The notes: a model not told the origin generated them from the letters alone. Counted from the stretch's first letter, positions 53,021-63,048 are shown. The stretch is 64,000 bases of DNA from Acidipila rosea (GCF_004339725.1 NZ_SMGK01000002.1:682001-746000); one strand, 5' to 3'. Numbers and translations: made by a program.

Positions 53021-54499
53021 TCAGTGTCTATCGTTCATTTCCACCAGCAGCGCGCTTCCCGCGGGTACGCTGCACGCGAGCGCGCCATCCGCCGCGCTCA
53101 GCTGTACGGTGATCTCCGGCCGCCACGCTCCGTCGGCGCCAACCACGCTGCCTGCGAAGGTTACATCCTGCGTGCCGTCCAGCCGCGGAGCTGCCAGCCT
53201 GTATCCCACAGCCGGACCGGCCAGTCCTGCCGCCTTGATCGTGACCGAGACGGCCTTGTCCGCGCTCTTGTTGAAGAGCGCAACCTTCATCGCGCCGTTT
53301 GCACTGCTGCTGGCGTAGGCCGTCAGCAGCCCATCCATGCCGTCCGCCTCCAGCTGCGCCGCGATCAATCGGCTGTCCACCATCTGCGCAGCCATCAGGA
53401 TGCCGTAATACTCCGGCCTCGCGGTGAAGCCATTCTGCAGGTCACCCACAATCGGCGCATACCAGCCATAGCCGCCGCCATGGAAGTTAATGCCGCTCGC
53501 TCCCGCCGCCGCCATCTGCAGCATCAGATCTCCGGCCCACAGCGCCGAGGCAAACGTGTTACTCACTCCCTGCTTGCCACCGGCGTAGCAGGAGTTCGTC
53601 TCGTCCAGCCGATAAGGCAGATGCGAGCTCGCCATCGCTGCCTGCAGCGCCGGAATATTCTTCCCGATCCAGCGCGGATTCGACGGGCTCAGCAACCGCT
53701 CGATCGTCATGTCAGGATTCGTCGGCGGCCCCTCGGCATAGTAGTGCGACGTCAGCAGCACCACATCCTTGCCAAACTCATCTGCAAACTCGCGCACCCA
53801 CGTTTCTGTCCCGGAAACATCGGGTCCGGCAAACTTCGCCTCCGGCAGCCGCCCGCGCACCGCGTCGAAAAATCTCCGCCACTCCTTGGCAAATGCCGCG
53901 TAAGCGTAGTCCGGGGTTCGCAGCCCGTTATGGTGATAGAGGTCAGCCTCATTGCCTATCTGGAACGCGATCAGCTTATCGCCCAGCGTATTCGCTACGA
54001 AAACCGCCTCGGCCGCCGCCTGCTCCGGAGTTCCCTTGCCAAGGTTCAAGCCGTACAGGCACCTCCAGCCGGTCGCATCGAGAAACTCCCGCAGGTTACG
54101 AATCGCAGTCGGAGTCGTCTGTGTCTGCCTGTGCTCGCCATGCCCCTTATCCGGCCCGGCAATTCCCGGGCCGCCGTGCCCCTGCGCGGGCGCTGCCTCC
54201 GGACTCCAGAAGGCGTACTCGCTCGTGTTGCCGCCGATCCGTAACACTCCGCGCTTCGCCAGGCCCTTTACATAGCCCACCAGTTCGCCGTTCGTCGCCG
54301 CAAAGAAATCCGGATAGGCCAGCTGCGCTGTCTCGTAGCTCAACCCGGTAAACTCCGCATCGATTGCCGGTCCGGGTTTCGCCGGGTCAAGCTGCAGCGA
54401 TGCGGTCATCTCGCCGCTCGTTTGCGCTCTTCCGAGCGGGTGCAGCGATGCAACGGCAGCGCATGCCAGCGTAGAGCGAAGAAATTCTCGTCGTTTCAT
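53021..54499 (-). CDS. Tat-exported GH79 family glycoside hydrolase (beta-glucuronidase-like)
   Basis: Retaining hydrolase of 492 residues, beta-glucuronidase-like by family. A Tat signal (MKRREFLRSTLACAAVASLH) marks export. The acid/base is E184 (FQIGNEADLY) and the nucleophile is E300 (YRLDETNSCYAGGK); a C-terminal beta domain follows (from about residue 390). A characterised GH79 beta-glucuronidase is known from Acidobacterium capsulatum, so the assignment fits the taxon. It is divergent from the ROK regulator and heads the glycan locus, which suggests control by that regulator. Confidence 0.88.
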   Translation of the reverse strand: MKRREFLRSTLACAAVASLHPLGRAQTSGEMTASLQLDPAKPGPAIDAEFTGLSYETAQLAYPDFFAATNGELVGYVKGLAKRGVLRIGGNTSEYAFWSPEAAPAQGHGGPGIAGPDKGHGEHRQTQTTPTAIRNLREFLDATGWRCLYGLNLGKGTPEQAAAEAVFVANTLGDKLIAFQIGNEADLYHHNGLRTPDYAYAAFAKEWRRFFDAVRGRLPEAKFAGPDVSGTETWVREFADEFGKDVVLLTSHYYAEGPPTNPDMTIERLLSPSNPRWIGKNIPALQAAMASSHLPYRLDETNSCYAGGKQGVSNTFASALWAGDLMLQMAAAGASGINFHGGGYGWYAPIVGDLQNGFTARPEYYGILMAAQMVDSRLIAAQLEADGMDGLLTAYASSSANGAMKVALFNKSADKAVSVTIKAAGLAGPAVGYRLAAPRLDGTQDVTFAGSVVGADGAWRPEITVQLSAADGALACSVPAGSALLVEMNDRH

Positions 54500-54698
54500 C
54501 CCGCCTTGCAGTCAATCATGAATCTGTTCTGCCACGCAAGCTGGCTATACCCCTTCCTTTAAAATTAGTACGAGACACGGACTTAATGGTTGATATACAT
54601 TTCCTCCTTGCATCACGCTTCCGTCATTGCTACAAAGATCGAAAACCATTGCTATCGAACCTTCGGGGATAACCCGACAAGAAAGTGCGGCAGGCAAA

Positions 54699-55871
54699 AT
54701 GCGCAGAATCGACCTTGCGAACATACAGACCGCATCCAGCGAAACAGCTCGCGATATCAATCGCAATCTTGCCCTCAATCTTATCCGCACCTCGCAGCCT
54801 GTCTCCCGTGCAGATCTGGCGCGCATTTCCGGTCTGCAGCGCAGCACCATCTCTCTCATCGTCGACCAGCTCATCCGTGAAAAATGGGTTGTCGAGGGAG
54901 CGCGCGGCCGCCTGCCCCGCGGTCGCCGCCCTACTTTCCTCTGGCTCAACGAGCAGCGCGCCATCATCGTCGCCGACGTTCATCCCAAGCTCACCAAGAT
55001 TGCAGTGGCCGACGTCAACGGCAACCTGCAATCGCAGGACGCCATCACCATCGCGGAAGACCCAAAGGAAGGCGTCCGCCAGATCATCGAGGCCATCCGC
55101 CAGCTCAAAAAGCGCAATCCGCAGCGCATCTTCGAGGGTGTCGGCATCAGCGTCCCCGGCGGCGTCGATGACTCCCAGCAGCTCATCTTCGCCCCCAACC
55201 TCAAGTGGTCCAACTACAACATTCGCAGCGCGATTCAGCGCGGCACCGGCCTCCACGTCGAGATTGAAAATGCCGCCAACACCTGCGCCCTGGGCGAGAT
55301 GTGGTTTGGCCAGGTCAACGGTGCGCGCCACATGGCGGTCGTAGCCGTGGCTGAAGGCATCGGCGTCGGCATCATCAGCAACGGCCAGCTCCTGCGCGGC
55401 ATGAGCGGCCTCGCCGGGGAGTTCGGCCACGCCCCCCTTCATCCCGATGGCCCGCGATGTCAATGCGGCGCGCGCGGATGCTGGGAGATGTTCGCCTCTG
55501 AGAGCGCCGCCGAGCGCTATTACCGCGAGGCGCGCAAGCGAGCCCCCGCTGTCCCCTTTGAGAAGATCCTTCTCCTCGCCGACAGTGGCGACCCCACCGC
55601 CCTTGAGGCGCTGCGCAAAATGGCGGTCCATCTCGGCCAGGGTCTGCGCACGCTCGTAGCCGCCTACTCGCCGGAACTCATCATGATCAGCGGCGAAATC
55701 ACCTCGCAGTGGCATCGTTTCGGAAGCATTATCGAGTCCGCCGTCCTTGAAAATACCCTCGCCGGACCCGCCCCGAAACTCATCCCCTCCCGCGATGGCT
55801 CCCTCAGCCGTCTGCGCGGTGGCGTAGCCCTCGTTCTTCAGCGTCATTCCTCCCTTAACAACAAGCACTGA
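54699..55871 (+). CDS. ROK family transcriptional regulator (NagC/XylR-like)
   Basis: Sugar-responsive repressor of 390 residues. An N-terminal winged helix (residues about 20-75; SRADLARISGLQRSTISLIV) precedes the ROK fold. The zinc site is H244, C254, C256 and C261 (EFGHAPLHPDGPRCQCGARG). The catalytic Asp of ROK kinases is replaced (E-N-A at 190-192), so it is a regulator, not a kinase. I start at the ATG at 54699; the open frame back to 54627 has no ribosome-binding site. It lies between GH79 (divergent) and the Oar-like receptor operon, which are its likely targets. Confidence 0.88.
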   Translation: MRRIDLANIQTASSETARDINRNLALNLIRTSQPVSRADLARISGLQRSTISLIVDQLIREKWVVEGARGRLPRGRRPTFLWLNEQRAIIVADVHPKLTKIAVADVNGNLQSQDAITIAEDPKEGVRQIIEAIRQLKKRNPQRIFEGVGISVPGGVDDSQQLIFAPNLKWSNYNIRSAIQRGTGLHVEIENAANTCALGEMWFGQVNGARHMAVVAVAEGIGVGIISNGQLLRGMSGLAGEFGHAPLHPDGPRCQCGARGCWEMFASESAAERYYREARKRAPAVPFEKILLLADSGDPTALEALRKMAVHLGQGLRTLVAAYSPELIMISGEITSQWHRFGSIIESAVLENTLAGPAPKLIPSRDGSLSRLRGGVALVLQRHSSLNNKH

Positions 55872-55890
55872 CTTTTTACAAACTCTTCGC

Positions 55891-55924
55891 GCGGGTGGCG
55901 TTGACCACCCGCTAAGTCTTTTTT
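55891..55924 (+). terminator. Intrinsic terminator of the ROK gene
   Basis: A perfect 8-base stem (gcgggtgg, 55891-55898, with 55905-55912) and loop cgttga, followed by taag and a T-run (tctttttt, to 55924). It separates the regulator gene from the receptor operon, so the latter needs its own promoter. Confidence 0.85.
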
Positions 55925-56073
55925 CCCTTGCCCTGAAAATATTTCGCTTGCAATTTGTATCTTCCCCGAACTAAATTGTCCCCCGTTGCGAAGACGACCA
56001 GATCTGCACCGGCTATTCATGAAATGTCGGGCGACTACGCAGCGCGATTTGTACTTAACAGGGAGAACTACCA

Positions 56074-59000
56074 GTGAAGCTCAAGAAGATATGCGCAGCT
56101 TTATTTCTGGCAATCGCGGGGCTCTATTTCAGCCAGTTGCCCGCCTTCAGCCAGGCCGTCACCGCAACGCTCGTCGGCACCGTCACGGATTCGAGTGGCG
56201 CGGTCGTGCCCCACGCACAGGTTACGATCACCAACCAGGGTACCGGCGCTGTCAGCAACGTAGCTGCGAATGACAGCGGCAACTATGAGTTCACCTTCCT
56301 GCAGCCCGGCTCCTACACGGTGAGCGTGGTCAGCAGCGGGTTCAAAAAGAATGAACGGAAAAATGTTGATGTCACCGTCAACACCACCACCCGCGTCGAC
56401 GTGAGTCTCGAGCCCGGCTCTTCTTCTCAAACCATCACCGTGACCGCGGCTCCTGCTCTGCTTCAGACAGACCGCGCCGATGTCACCGCCCAGATCGACT
56501 CGAAGCAGGTTGCCGATCTGCCGGTCGGATCGCAGCGCAACTTCCAGGCGCTAGAGTCTCTGGTCCCAGGCGTCAGCCGTCCCATTTACGATCACTCGTC
56601 GTTCTTTGACTCGCAGAATTCGCAATCGTTCCAGGTCAACGGCCAGTCCGAACTTTCTAACAATCTTCAGTTCGAGGGCATCGACGACAACGAGAGAACC
56701 GGCCTTCTTCAGGTCTATATCCCGCCCTCAGCTGCCATCAGAACCGTAGACGTCGAAACCAGCAATTATGCGCCTGAGTTTGGCCGCTCCGCCGGCGCCG
56801 TCACCAACGTTATCCTCAAGTCGGGCACGAACCAGTTCCATGGCTCCGCGTATGAGTTCAACCAGATCAGCGCTCTCGCAGCGCGCAGCTACTTCAACAA
56901 CTCCGGCGCCTTCCCACGGTCGGTCAACAACTACTACGGCGCAACCCTCGGCGGTCCGATCATCAAAGACCGCACCTTCTTCTTCGCAGACTTTCTCCGC
57001 TACAGCAATCATCAGAGCCAGTACCAACTCCTGACGGTTCCTACCGCGGCCTTCCGCACGGGTGATTTGAGCAGCGGCCCCACCGTCATCTACGATCCGC
57101 AGACCGGCAACCCTGACGGCACCGGCCGCACGCCCTTCACCTATCAGGGCAGGCAGAACGTCATCGATCCGGCCCGCATTGATCCCATCGCGCTCAAATT
57201 GATTAACCTCGTGCCGCTCCCCAACGTTTCCGGCGCCACATTCACCAACAACTATCAGCAGAACACCGTATTCAACACCGATGTGAATAGCTTCGACGTT
57301 AAGGTCGATCAGAAGGTCGCAACCTCTGATCAGCTCACCGGACGCTTCAGCTGGCAGCGCACCAACACTCTGCAGGCGCCGATCTTCGGCCAGGCAGGCG
57401 GCCCGGTCGCCGGCGGCTTTGAGGGCAACGGCATCAACACTGTCTGGAACACCGCTCTTGAATACACGCACCTCTTCTCGCCCACACTCTTCACCGAGTT
57501 CCGCGGTGGCATCGATCACTACCGCAACACCGCGCAGCAGGCTGATTACGGCACCTCTGCTTCCACCGACCTCGGCATCCCCGGCGTCAACGTGAACCCC
57601 TTCACCAGCGGCCTGGTCGGCATCAACATCGGCGGCTTCAGCGGCCCACTCGTCGGCTACAGCCCCAGCATCCCCTGGATTCGCGCTGAAACCAACATCG
57701 ACCTGGTAAACAACTGGACCAAGATTGCCGGCAACCACTCGCTCAAGTTCGGCTTTGAGCTGCGCCGGGTTCGCGACGACCTCACGCAGGGCCAGACCTT
57801 CAGCCCGCGCGGCGTCTTCAACTTTGCCGACGGCCAGACCGGCCTCAACGTCTCGGGCAACAAGACCAGCTTCGCAAACGACTTCGCCAGCTTCCTTCTC
57901 GACCTTCCCAACCAGGTGGGCCGCGACGTCAATGTCAATCCCGCATCCTGGAGGCAGACCCTCTACTTCGCCTTTCTGCAGGACACCTGGGTCGCCACCC
58001 AGAAGCTGACTCTCACCTATGGCCTGCGCTGGGAATACTACCCACCGGCAAACCCCAGCGCTAAAGGCGGCTTCTCGGAATATGATCCCAACACGAATAC
58101 TCTTCAGGTTGCGGGCTATGGAGCCATCCCCAGCAATCTCGGCCTGCAGAACAACTGGAAGGACTTCGAGCCCCGCGTCGGCCTCGCCTATCGCGCATCA
58201 CCTGTCACCGTCGTTCGCGCCGGCTTCGGCATCAGCCACACTCCGTTCCAGGACAACAACTACGCCTACAATCCTCCGGTCCGTCAGAACAACGCATTCA
58301 ATTCGCTCAGCAGCTACACTCCTGCACTGCTGCCCGGTGGCACGCCTGCTACCTTCGCACAGGGCTTCCCGGCGCCCATCGTTCCCACCATTCCGGCGAA
58401 CGGCATTCTCCCCGCAACTCTCAATCAGAACTATGTCTATGTGAACAAGCAGTACAAAGATCCCTATGTCATGTCGTATAACCTGACCGTCGAGCAGCAG
58501 CTCGGCACCGGCTGGGTCTTCAACGTAGCCTATGTAGGCAATCAAGGGCGCCAAATCCCCGGCAACTACAACCTCAACGCGGGCTTTGTGGCCGGAGCCG
58601 GCGCCAAGGGTCAGCCCTTCTACAACCTCTACGGCACCACATCCACCATTGAGCTACTCCCCAAGGGAACTACCTCCAACTACAATTCGCTCCAGGCCCG
58701 CCTGACCCACCGTTATAACAATGGCCTCGCGATCACCTCGGCACTCGCCTGGCAGAAGGCGATGGGATACATCTCCTCCGGCGGCGGCCTCGGCGGATTC
58801 AACTTCTATCTCGATCCTCATCGCGACTACTCCCCGCTCAGCTTCAACCGCACGGTGACCGTATCCAACAGCTTCATCTATCAGCTTCCCTTCGGCAAAA
58901 ACAAGCCCTTCCTCGCCGACGGTCTGGCCGGCAAGATCGCAGGCGGCTGGGAGGTGACTGGACTCGTCTTCTTCCAGACCGGCACACCCATGCTCTTCAC

Positions 59001-59385
59001 CGCCAGCAACAGCCAGCTCAACGCGCCTAACAGCACCCAGGTGCCGAACCAGGTCGCAGGCTTCAAAAAGCTCAAGGGCATCGGCACGCACCATCTCTGG
59101 TTCGATAAGTCAGCCTTCGTGCAGCCCGCAGGTCCTGTCCTCGGCAACATGGGCAAGAATGTCTACAGCGGTCCCGGATCCGTCAGCTTTGACTCCTCTG
59201 TGATCCGCTCCTTTCCCATCCACGATTCGGTTGCCTTTGAGTTCAGAGCAGATGCCTTCAATGTCCTGAATCATCCGACCTTCAACAATCCCGACACCTC
59301 ACTCACTGATGCCAACTTCGGCGCCGTTACCGGCACTGCCATCGGTGGCCGCGCCCTGCAACTCTCAGGTACATTGAGCTTTTAA
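56074..59385 (+). CDS. Oar-like TonB-dependent receptor of the glycan locus
   Basis: Outer-membrane receptor of 1103 residues, first gene of a four-gene operon. A signal peptide (LFLAIAGLYFSQLPAFSQ) leads to a carboxypeptidase-regulatory-like domain (LVGTVTDSSGAVVPHAQVTI), a plug (AAIRTVDVETSNYAPEFGRS) and a beta-barrel ending in GRALQLSGTLSF. The start is GTG at 56074, with AGGGAGAA seven bases upstream. Its likely role is uptake of the oligosaccharides handled by the downstream Tat enzymes (inference). It has an intact export signal, in contrast to the other receptor in the window. Confidence 0.9.
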   Translation: MKLKKICAALFLAIAGLYFSQLPAFSQAVTATLVGTVTDSSGAVVPHAQVTITNQGTGAVSNVAANDSGNYEFTFLQPGSYTVSVVSSGFKKNERKNVDVTVNTTTRVDVSLEPGSSSQTITVTAAPALLQTDRADVTAQIDSKQVADLPVGSQRNFQALESLVPGVSRPIYDHSSFFDSQNSQSFQVNGQSELSNNLQFEGIDDNERTGLLQVYIPPSAAIRTVDVETSNYAPEFGRSAGAVTNVILKSGTNQFHGSAYEFNQISALAARSYFNNSGAFPRSVNNYYGATLGGPIIKDRTFFFADFLRYSNHQSQYQLLTVPTAAFRTGDLSSGPTVIYDPQTGNPDGTGRTPFTYQGRQNVIDPARIDPIALKLINLVPLPNVSGATFTNNYQQNTVFNTDVNSFDVKVDQKVATSDQLTGRFSWQRTNTLQAPIFGQAGGPVAGGFEGNGINTVWNTALEYTHLFSPTLFTEFRGGIDHYRNTAQQADYGTSASTDLGIPGVNVNPFTSGLVGINIGGFSGPLVGYSPSIPWIRAETNIDLVNNWTKIAGNHSLKFGFELRRVRDDLTQGQTFSPRGVFNFADGQTGLNVSGNKTSFANDFASFLLDLPNQVGRDVNVNPASWRQTLYFAFLQDTWVATQKLTLTYGLRWEYYPPANPSAKGGFSEYDPNTNTLQVAGYGAIPSNLGLQNNWKDFEPRVGLAYRASPVTVVRAGFGISHTPFQDNNYAYNPPVRQNNAFNSLSSYTPALLPGGTPATFAQGFPAPIVPTIPANGILPATLNQNYVYVNKQYKDPYVMSYNLTVEQQLGTGWVFNVAYVGNQGRQIPGNYNLNAGFVAGAGAKGQPFYNLYGTTSTIELLPKGTTSNYNSLQARLTHRYNNGLAITSALAWQKAMGYISSGGGLGGFNFYLDPHRDYSPLSFNRTVTVSNSFIYQLPFGKNKPFLADGLAGKIAGGWEVTGLVFFQTGTPMLFTASNSQLNAPNSTQVPNQVAGFKKLKGIGTHHLWFDKSAFVQPAGPVLGNMGKNVYSGPGSVSFDSSVIRSFPIHDSVAFEFRADAFNVLNHPTFNNPDTSLTDANFGAVTGTAIGGRALQLSGTLSF

Positions 59386-59408
59386 CGATCAAGGAGCGAA
59401 ACACCCTC

Positions 59409-60383
59409 ATGAATCTTTCGCGTAGACAATTCTTGTACGCCACCGGCGGAGCTGCAGCACTTGCAGCTTCGCCGGGTTCTCTTTCGGCCTTCGTCGGTGG
59501 CGCGGCTTGTCCCTTTCGACTTTCCGTCATCAACGATGAGATCTCGCAGGACTTCGAACACAGCTGTCAGGTAGCGGCCGAGGAATTCAAGCTCCACTGG
59601 ATCGAGCTGCGCGGCATGTGGAACAAGAACATCGTCGCTCTCACTCCCAAGGAGATTGAAGACAGCCGCCGCATCCTGCAGAAGTACAAGCTGCGCGTCA
59701 CCGACATCGCCAGCCCCCTCTTCAAAGTAGACTGGCCCGGTGCGCCGCTCTCCAAGGCCGCCGAGCATCGCGACCAGTTCCACGCCGCCACTGATTTCAA
59801 GCAGCAGGAAGAAGTCCTCAACAGCTGCATCAACCTCGCCAAGGCATTCAACACCAACCGCATCCGCTGCTTCGACTTCTGGCGTCTTGAGGATCAGAAA
59901 CCCTACCGCGCAGCCATGGACCAGAAGCTTCGCGAAGCTGCCGAGACCTGCCAGAAGCACGGCATGATTCTCCTCCTTGAAAACGAAATGTCCTGCAACA
60001 CTGCCACCGGGCCTGAAGCGGCGCGCACTCTCTCCGCGATCACTAACAGCAACTTCATGCTCAACTGGGATCCAGGCAACGCCGGCGCCGCAGGCGAAGC
60101 CAAGCCTTTCCCGGACGGCTACAATCTGCTGCCGAAGAATCGCATCGGCCACTGCCACGCCAAGAATGTCGAGCGCAAGCCCGACGGCAAGTTCTCCTGG
60201 GAGCCGGTAGGTGTGGGCCTCGTCGACTGGACAGGCCAGCTGCGCGCCCTCGCCGCCGACGGCTACAACAAGGCCGTCTCGCTTGAAACACACTGGCGCG
60301 GCGCGGGAACACCCGAGGCTTCCACCCGCATCAGCATGCAGCAGTTGAAGGCAGCCCTCGCCAAGGCTGGCTACGCCTGCTAG
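59409..60383 (+). CDS. Tat-exported sugar-phosphate-isomerase-like TIM-barrel protein
   Basis: TIM-barrel enzyme of the AP-endonuclease-2/xylose-isomerase-like fold, 324 residues. A Tat signal (MNLSRRQFLYATGGAA) points to the periplasm, where sugar phosphates are not expected, so an isomerase of free sugars or a keto-glycoside lyase/hydratase is more plausible. Likely metal ligands are E191/E193 (LLLENEMS), D221 (LNWDPGNA), H248/H250 (GHCHAKN) and E293 (SLETHW). It starts 23 bases after the receptor and precedes the Gfo oxidoreductase by 44 bases. Confidence 0.85.
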   Translation: MNLSRRQFLYATGGAAALAASPGSLSAFVGGAACPFRLSVINDEISQDFEHSCQVAAEEFKLHWIELRGMWNKNIVALTPKEIEDSRRILQKYKLRVTDIASPLFKVDWPGAPLSKAAEHRDQFHAATDFKQQEEVLNSCINLAKAFNTNRIRCFDFWRLEDQKPYRAAMDQKLREAAETCQKHGMILLLENEMSCNTATGPEAARTLSAITNSNFMLNWDPGNAGAAGEAKPFPDGYNLLPKNRIGHCHAKNVERKPDGKFSWEPVGVGLVDWTGQLRALAADGYNKAVSLETHWRGAGTPEASTRISMQQLKAALAKAGYAC

Positions 60384-60427
60384 TTCCCTTTTCTTCTTTG
60401 CATCGATAGCAGCCAGAGGAGGCTGAT

Positions 60428-61687
60428 GTGAGCGAACAGAAGCACAGCGTGAATCGCCGCGAATTCCTGGGTCAGTTAGGCATGGGCATCGCGGTGATGA
60501 GCACCATGGCGTCGAGCCGCGTCCTCGGCGCCAACGATCGTCTTCGCATCGGCCTCATCGGCGCCGGAGATCGCGGCCAGCAGGATCTCAAGGACGCCCT
60601 TCGCCAGCCCAACGTCGAATGCGTTGCCATCGCCGACGTCTACTCGCGCCGCGGCGACCAGGTCAAGCAGTATGTCCCCGGCGTCACTGTTTACAACGAT
60701 CCCATGAAGCTGCTCGAGCGCAAGGACATCGACGCAGTCATCAACGCCACCCCGCTTCACCTCCATGCGAAATATTTCCTGGCCGCGCTGGCAGCGGGCA
60801 AGGATCTCTACTCTGAGAAGACGATGACCTGGGACATTCCCGAGGCCGTCGCCTGCAAGGAGGCAGCAGCAAAATCAAAGCAGGTCGTGCAGATCGGTCT
60901 GCAGCACGAGAGCTCCGGCGAACTCGCCGACGCGCGCCAGTGGATCAGCCAGGGCATCGTCGGCAAGATCACCATGGTCGACTCCTGGATGAGCCGCAAC
61001 TCGCCGCATGGCCACGGCCAGTGGATGCGCCCCATTCCGCCTGACTGCAACCCCGCGCACGTCAACTGGAATCTCTTCCTCGCCAATCGCCCGAAGACTG
61101 CTTTCGACGCCAACAAGTTCATCAACTGGCGTCTCTTCTGGGAGTTCTCCGGCGGCAACATCACGGAGAACATGGTCCACCAGATTTCGTGGATCATCTC
61201 CGCACTCAATCTCGATCTGCCCATCGCCGCCGAGATGATGGGCGGCGTCTTCTCAGAGAAGGATGGCCGTCAGGTGCCCGACACCATCTCCGTCAATCTT
61301 GAATACCCTGACCTCATCGTTTCCTGGCGCTCCACCTTCAGCAACGGTCACTACGGACTCGGCGAACACTTCCTCGGCAGCGACGGCACTATCGAACACC
61401 TCAGCGGCTCGACCGATATGGTCACCGGCAAATACCGCTCCGGCATCGCCTACTACCCTGAGAAAGCCAACCGCCCCACCGCCGTCATGATTGAGGGCCA
61501 CAACCCCGGCGTCAATCACATGGCCAACTGGATGGAGTGCATCCGCACCCGCAAGCAGCCCAACGCCACCGTGGAGATCGGTTACCAGTCCGCCGTGGCC
61601 GCACACATGGCCAACCTTGCGTATCACCGCAAGGGCCGCGTCACGCTGCATGAAGCCATGTCCGCACCCATGTCGGCCTACATGTAG
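60428..61687 (+). CDS. Tat-exported Gfo/Idh/MocA family oxidoreductase
   Basis: NAD(P)-dependent sugar oxidoreductase of 419 residues. A Tat signal (VNRREFLGQLGMGIAVM) precedes the Rossmann fold (RIGLIGAGDRGQQD) and the EK motif E130-K131 (SEKTMTWDIPEA; the usual Pro after EK is Thr). The C-terminal domain contains WDIPEA... through NWMECIRTRKQPN. Tat export with a bound nicotinamide cofactor, as in glucose-fructose oxidoreductase, fits this start. The start codon is GTG; the GGAGG region in the 44-base gap is close upstream. It works with the TIM-barrel protein in the same operon (inference). Confidence 0.88.
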   Translation: MSEQKHSVNRREFLGQLGMGIAVMSTMASSRVLGANDRLRIGLIGAGDRGQQDLKDALRQPNVECVAIADVYSRRGDQVKQYVPGVTVYNDPMKLLERKDIDAVINATPLHLHAKYFLAALAAGKDLYSEKTMTWDIPEAVACKEAAAKSKQVVQIGLQHESSGELADARQWISQGIVGKITMVDSWMSRNSPHGHGQWMRPIPPDCNPAHVNWNLFLANRPKTAFDANKFINWRLFWEFSGGNITENMVHQISWIISALNLDLPIAAEMMGGVFSEKDGRQVPDTISVNLEYPDLIVSWRSTFSNGHYGLGEHFLGSDGTIEHLSGSTDMVTGKYRSGIAYYPEKANRPTAVMIEGHNPGVNHMANWMECIRTRKQPNATVEIGYQSAVAAHMANLAYHRKGRVTLHEAMSAPMSAYM

Positions 61688-61740
61688 GCAGCTCGCGCTG
61701 GCGCTGTTCTCCAGCGCGAGTAAACTTGTTTCTGTTTCGC

Positions 61741-63021
61741 ATGCGCCGAATCCAACTATCCCGACGCCACTTCCTTTCCTCCGGCCTTCGGGCTGGAGGA
61801 GCCACCATGCTGGTCCCGAACCTCACCACCGCCGGAGTTTTGCATCAGGCAGCGCAAGCGGTCAGCTCCGCTCCTGAGCGCGAACAGTGGCTCGACCTCG
61901 TGGAGCGCGTTTCCAACCCTGTCCTCGATGCTCTCCGCTCGCAGCAACTGCGCAAGCGCATGCCTGTAGAGGCTGTCCCCGGCCATCAGCAGGAGCGTGC
62001 CACCGGAACCCACCTCGAGGCCTTCTCGCGCCTGCTCTGCGGCCTGGCGCCGTGGCTCGAGCTTGAGCCCGCAGCTGGCGAATCCCCGCGAGAGACCGCT
62101 CTTCGCAGCCGCTATCGCACGTGGTCGCAGCAGGCCATCGCCTCCGCCCTCGATCCCCGCTCGCCGGATTACATGCGCTTCGGTGAATCCGGTCAGACGC
62201 TGGTTGACTCTTCATTTTTAGCGCTTGCCCTGCTGCGCGCCCCAAGGCAACTGTTTGACTCCATGGCGTCGAACACGCGCACGCGTCTCATCGCCGCGAT
62301 CGAGAGCGAGCGCAGGATTCAGCCGCCGTTCAGCAACTGGCTGCTCTTCGCAGCGCTCAACGAAGCGCTCCTGCGCCGTCTCGGCGTCTTCTGGGATCGT
62401 GTCCGCATCGACTATGCGCTCCGCGAGCTTCAGGCGTGGTATCTCGGCGACGGCACCTACGGAGACGGTCCGCAGTTCCATGCCGACTACTACAACAGCT
62501 ACGTCATGCACCCTTATCTTCTTGCTCTCATGGATGAGCTGCACGACGAGCCCGCGTGGAAGGGCATGGCTCCAGCCATCACCGAGAGAGCACGCCGCTA
62601 CTCTGCCATTCAGGAGCGCCTGATCTCGCCCAATGGCGAATTCCCCGTGCTGGGCCGCTCCATCACCTATCGCGGAGGAGCCTTTCATCTGCTGGCAGAT
62701 GTGGCCCGGCGCAGCCTGCTGCCCTCGCCATTGTCTCCCTCGGCTGTCCGCTGCGCCCTGACGGCTGTGCAGCAGCGCACCCTCACCGCGCCCGGCACGT
62801 TTTCCTCCGAGGGCTGGCTGCAGATCGGCCTCGCAGGACATCAGCCGTCGCTGGCCGAGACTTACATCTCGACCGGCAGCCTCTATCTGTGCGCCGCGGC
62901 ATGGCTTCCCCTCGGCCTCGCGCCCGATGACCCGTTCTGGTCAGCGGCGCCTGCGCCGTGGACCCAGAAAAGCGTCTGGTCCGGGCAGGATGCCGCTCCT
63001 GATCACGCCATCAACGACTAA
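61741..63021 (+). CDS. Tat-exported DUF2264 family protein
   Basis: A 426-residue protein with a Tat signal (QLSRRHFLSSGLRAGGATML) and a helical alpha/alpha-barrel-like domain of the DUF2264 family (SNWLLFAALNEALLRRLG, YGDGPQFHADYYNSYVMHPY, PVLGRSITYRGGAFHLLADV). The family's reaction is not established; it commonly accompanies pectin/uronate-type carbohydrate genes. It is the last gene of the receptor operon. I start at the ATG at 61741; a TTG at 61726 would add five residues. The protein ends 28 bases before the convergent dehydrogenase gene. Confidence 0.85.
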   Translation: MRRIQLSRRHFLSSGLRAGGATMLVPNLTTAGVLHQAAQAVSSAPEREQWLDLVERVSNPVLDALRSQQLRKRMPVEAVPGHQQERATGTHLEAFSRLLCGLAPWLELEPAAGESPRETALRSRYRTWSQQAIASALDPRSPDYMRFGESGQTLVDSSFLALALLRAPRQLFDSMASNTRTRLIAAIESERRIQPPFSNWLLFAALNEALLRRLGVFWDRVRIDYALRELQAWYLGDGTYGDGPQFHADYYNSYVMHPYLLALMDELHDEPAWKGMAPAITERARRYSAIQERLISPNGEFPVLGRSITYRGGAFHLLADVARRSLLPSPLSPSAVRCALTAVQQRTLTAPGTFSSEGWLQIGLAGHQPSLAETYISTGSLYLCAAAWLPLGLAPDDPFWSAAPAPWTQKSVWSGQDAAPDHAIND

Positions 63022-63048
63022 GGCGGCAATGAACGTACGCCGCACGCT

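Noticed and set aside
54630..55868. 412-codon open frame on the minus strand opposite the ROK regulator
   Set aside because: It is an exact antisense shadow of a well-conserved gene; such long antisense frames are common in GC-rich DNA, and its product is low-complexity (Gly/Ala/Asp-rich) with no family motif.
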